From: Prochlorococcus sp. AG-424-P23 | GTDB lineage: Bacteria; Cyanobacteriota; Cyanobacteriia; PCC-6307; Cyanobiaceae | Direction: 5' to 3' | Assembly (NCBI GenBank): GCA_003210135.1 | Contig: QCNK01000002.1 | Coordinates: forward strand, 41,211-105,210 | DNA: 64,000 nucleotides | Shown: one piece after another, positions 63,180 through 64,000 of the stretch | How the letters are laid out: every line of letters begins with the position of its first letter | How positions within the stretch are numbered: position 1 is the first letter of the stretch | Program-made: the position numbers and the translations under genes | The notes under the pieces: model-generated | Database searches by the model: none | What the model was told of the DNA's origin: nothing | What the model saw: the letters and a program-made list of their open reading frames with translations, nothing else

Positions 63180-64000
63180 ATGAAAATTTCTGATAAATTT
63201 CATTTAGAAAACATTAATAGATTAAAAAATACTGTTCTCACTGGTAAAACGGAAGATATAAAATGGCGGATCCAACATATCAATATAGTTTCTAAACTTT
63301 TGGAAGAAAATAAAAAAGAAATAATAAAATCACTTTTTGTTGATCTAGGCAAATCTGAAATTGAAGGGCTTTCAGAAATCCTTTTAGTGAGAGAAGAAAT
63401 TTCACTCATAAAAAAGAAACTCAATTATTGGATGCGACCAAAAAAAATTGATACACCTTTTTATCTATTTCCATCATCCTCCAAAGTTATTTATGAACCT
63501 CTTGGGTGTGTTTTAATTCTTGGTCCTTATAATTATCCATTACTTTATGTTTTAAAGCCATTGGTAAATATTTTCTCAGCAGGAAATACTGCAGTTATAA
63601 AACCATCAGAGAAATGTCCTGCGACCTCAAAACTTATTAAAAAGCTTACATCCAAATATTTCCGAAAAGATGTCCTTATGACAGTAGAGGGTGATTATAA
63701 ACAATCTATAAAATTAATTGAACAAAATTTTGACCACATATTCTTTACAGGAAGTACTGAAACTGGAAAATCTATAATGAAATTAGCTTCAAAAAACTTA
63801 ACTCCATTAACTCTTGAGTTAAGCGGAACAAATCCTGTAATTATTTTCAAGAATGCAAATTTAGAAGTAGCTGCTAAAAGAATTGTTTGGGGCAAATTTT
63901 TTAATTCTGGTCAATCCTGCATGGCTCCAAATCATATCTTTATAGATAAGGAAATTGAAAATATTTTTATAGAAAAATTAAAGAAATGCATAGTAAGTTT
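63180..64000 (+). CDS. aldehyde dehydrogenase, 5' part (runs past window end)
   Basis: 273 codons visible from ATG 63180; the stop lies outside the window. VIYEPLGCVLILGPYNYPLL, FFTGSTETGKSIM, the catalytic Glu in LTLELSGTNP and the catalytic Cys in NSGQSCMAPN are all present. The short N-terminus and YEPLG sequence indicate the ALDH3/fatty-aldehyde type, oxidising long-chain aldehydes to acids with NAD(P)+. The acids could be re-activated by the Aas-type enzyme at 26.9 kb. The track ORFs 63200..63424 and 63695..63895 are shadows. Confidence 0.9.
   Translation, partial: MKISDKFHLENINRLKNTVLTGKTEDIKWRIQHINIVSKLLEENKKEIIKSLFVDLGKSEIEGLSEILLVREEISLIKKKLNYWMRPKKIDTPFYLFPSSSKVIYEPLGCVLILGPYNYPLLYVLKPLVNIFSAGNTAVIKPSEKCPATSKLIKKLTSKYFRKDVLMTVEGDYKQSIKLIEQNFDHIFFTGSTETGKSIMKLASKNLTPLTLELSGTNPVIIFKNANLEVAAKRIVWGKFFNSGQSCMAPNHIFIDKEIENIFIEKLKKCIVS

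Overview
The window reads as a chromosome segment of a high-light-adapted Prochlorococcus. The DNA is very AT-rich and compact. It carries cyanobacterial hallmarks (pipX-pipY-sepF-proC order, PTOX, NtcA and glutamine-riboswitch control, DUF1651/DUF3104/DUF3303 families) and many tiny picocyanobacterial ORFs. The ptxABCD-phnYZ cluster is a rare accessory trait that I recall from the HLII strain MIT9301, so an MIT9301-like HLII genome is the best guess; this is an inference, not a database match.

Region by region. 1-6 kb holds core genes: trmH, an oligopeptide-type ABC permease, lepA, mqo and a NifU-like scaffold. 6.1-6.5 kb is a compact nitrogen-control locus: a promoter whose start region is covered by a perfect GTA-N8-TAC NtcA site, then a glutamine-II (downstream-peptide) riboswitch, then a DUF4278 small protein. 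6.5-16.3 kb is an accessory phosphorus/arsenic region. It contains arsM, a class-V aminotransferase, two tiny ORFs, the ptxABCD phosphite uptake/oxidation genes, a GNAT gene, phnY-phnZ for oxidative methylphosphonate cleavage, an OsmC protein and an ACR3 arsenite exporter. Three Pho-box-like repeats sit before ptxA, before phnY and between osmC and acr3. 16.3-40 kb is ordinary core: murE, yidD, rpsD, a transsulfuration/cysK block, queA, pdhC, an acyl-activating enzyme, lipB, hpf, a deoC-like gene, recO, a glycosyltransferase, proC-sepF-pipY-pipX, ecfT, der, cobI, miaE and aroQ.

At 40.1 kb there is a tRNA-Tyr/tRNA-Thr pair, followed 130 bases later by a decayed 3' copy of the tRNA-Thr. That is the kind of scar left by integration at a tRNA gene. 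From there to about 62 kb the layout changes: small ORFs of 28-100 codons, frequent strand switches, larger gaps, and scattered conventional genes (thiD, tenA, a photolyase, a proline iminopeptidase, a CPBP protease, an ArfB-like factor, a PrxQ peroxiredoxin, tatA, a CrtISO-like enzyme, PTOX). Several supported genes here are too short for the ORF track, including a high-light-inducible (Hli)-type protein at 61.46 kb. Two small genes have cyanobacterial LexA-box-like operators over their predicted promoters; one lies inside a perfect 38-bp palindrome. The window ends inside an aldehyde dehydrogenase gene.

How the genes work together. Under phosphate stress PhoB-type control would switch on PtxABC uptake, with PtxD oxidising phosphite and PhnY/PhnZ oxidising methylphosphonate, both ending in phosphate. 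ArsM and ACR3 would handle arsenic that enters with phosphate scavenging. Nitrogen status is read twice at the DUF4278 gene (NtcA/2-oxoglutarate and glutamine), and PipX, the NtcA coactivator, is also encoded here. The tRNA-linked zone looks like a niche-adaptation region rich in light-stress, DNA-repair and unknown small proteins.
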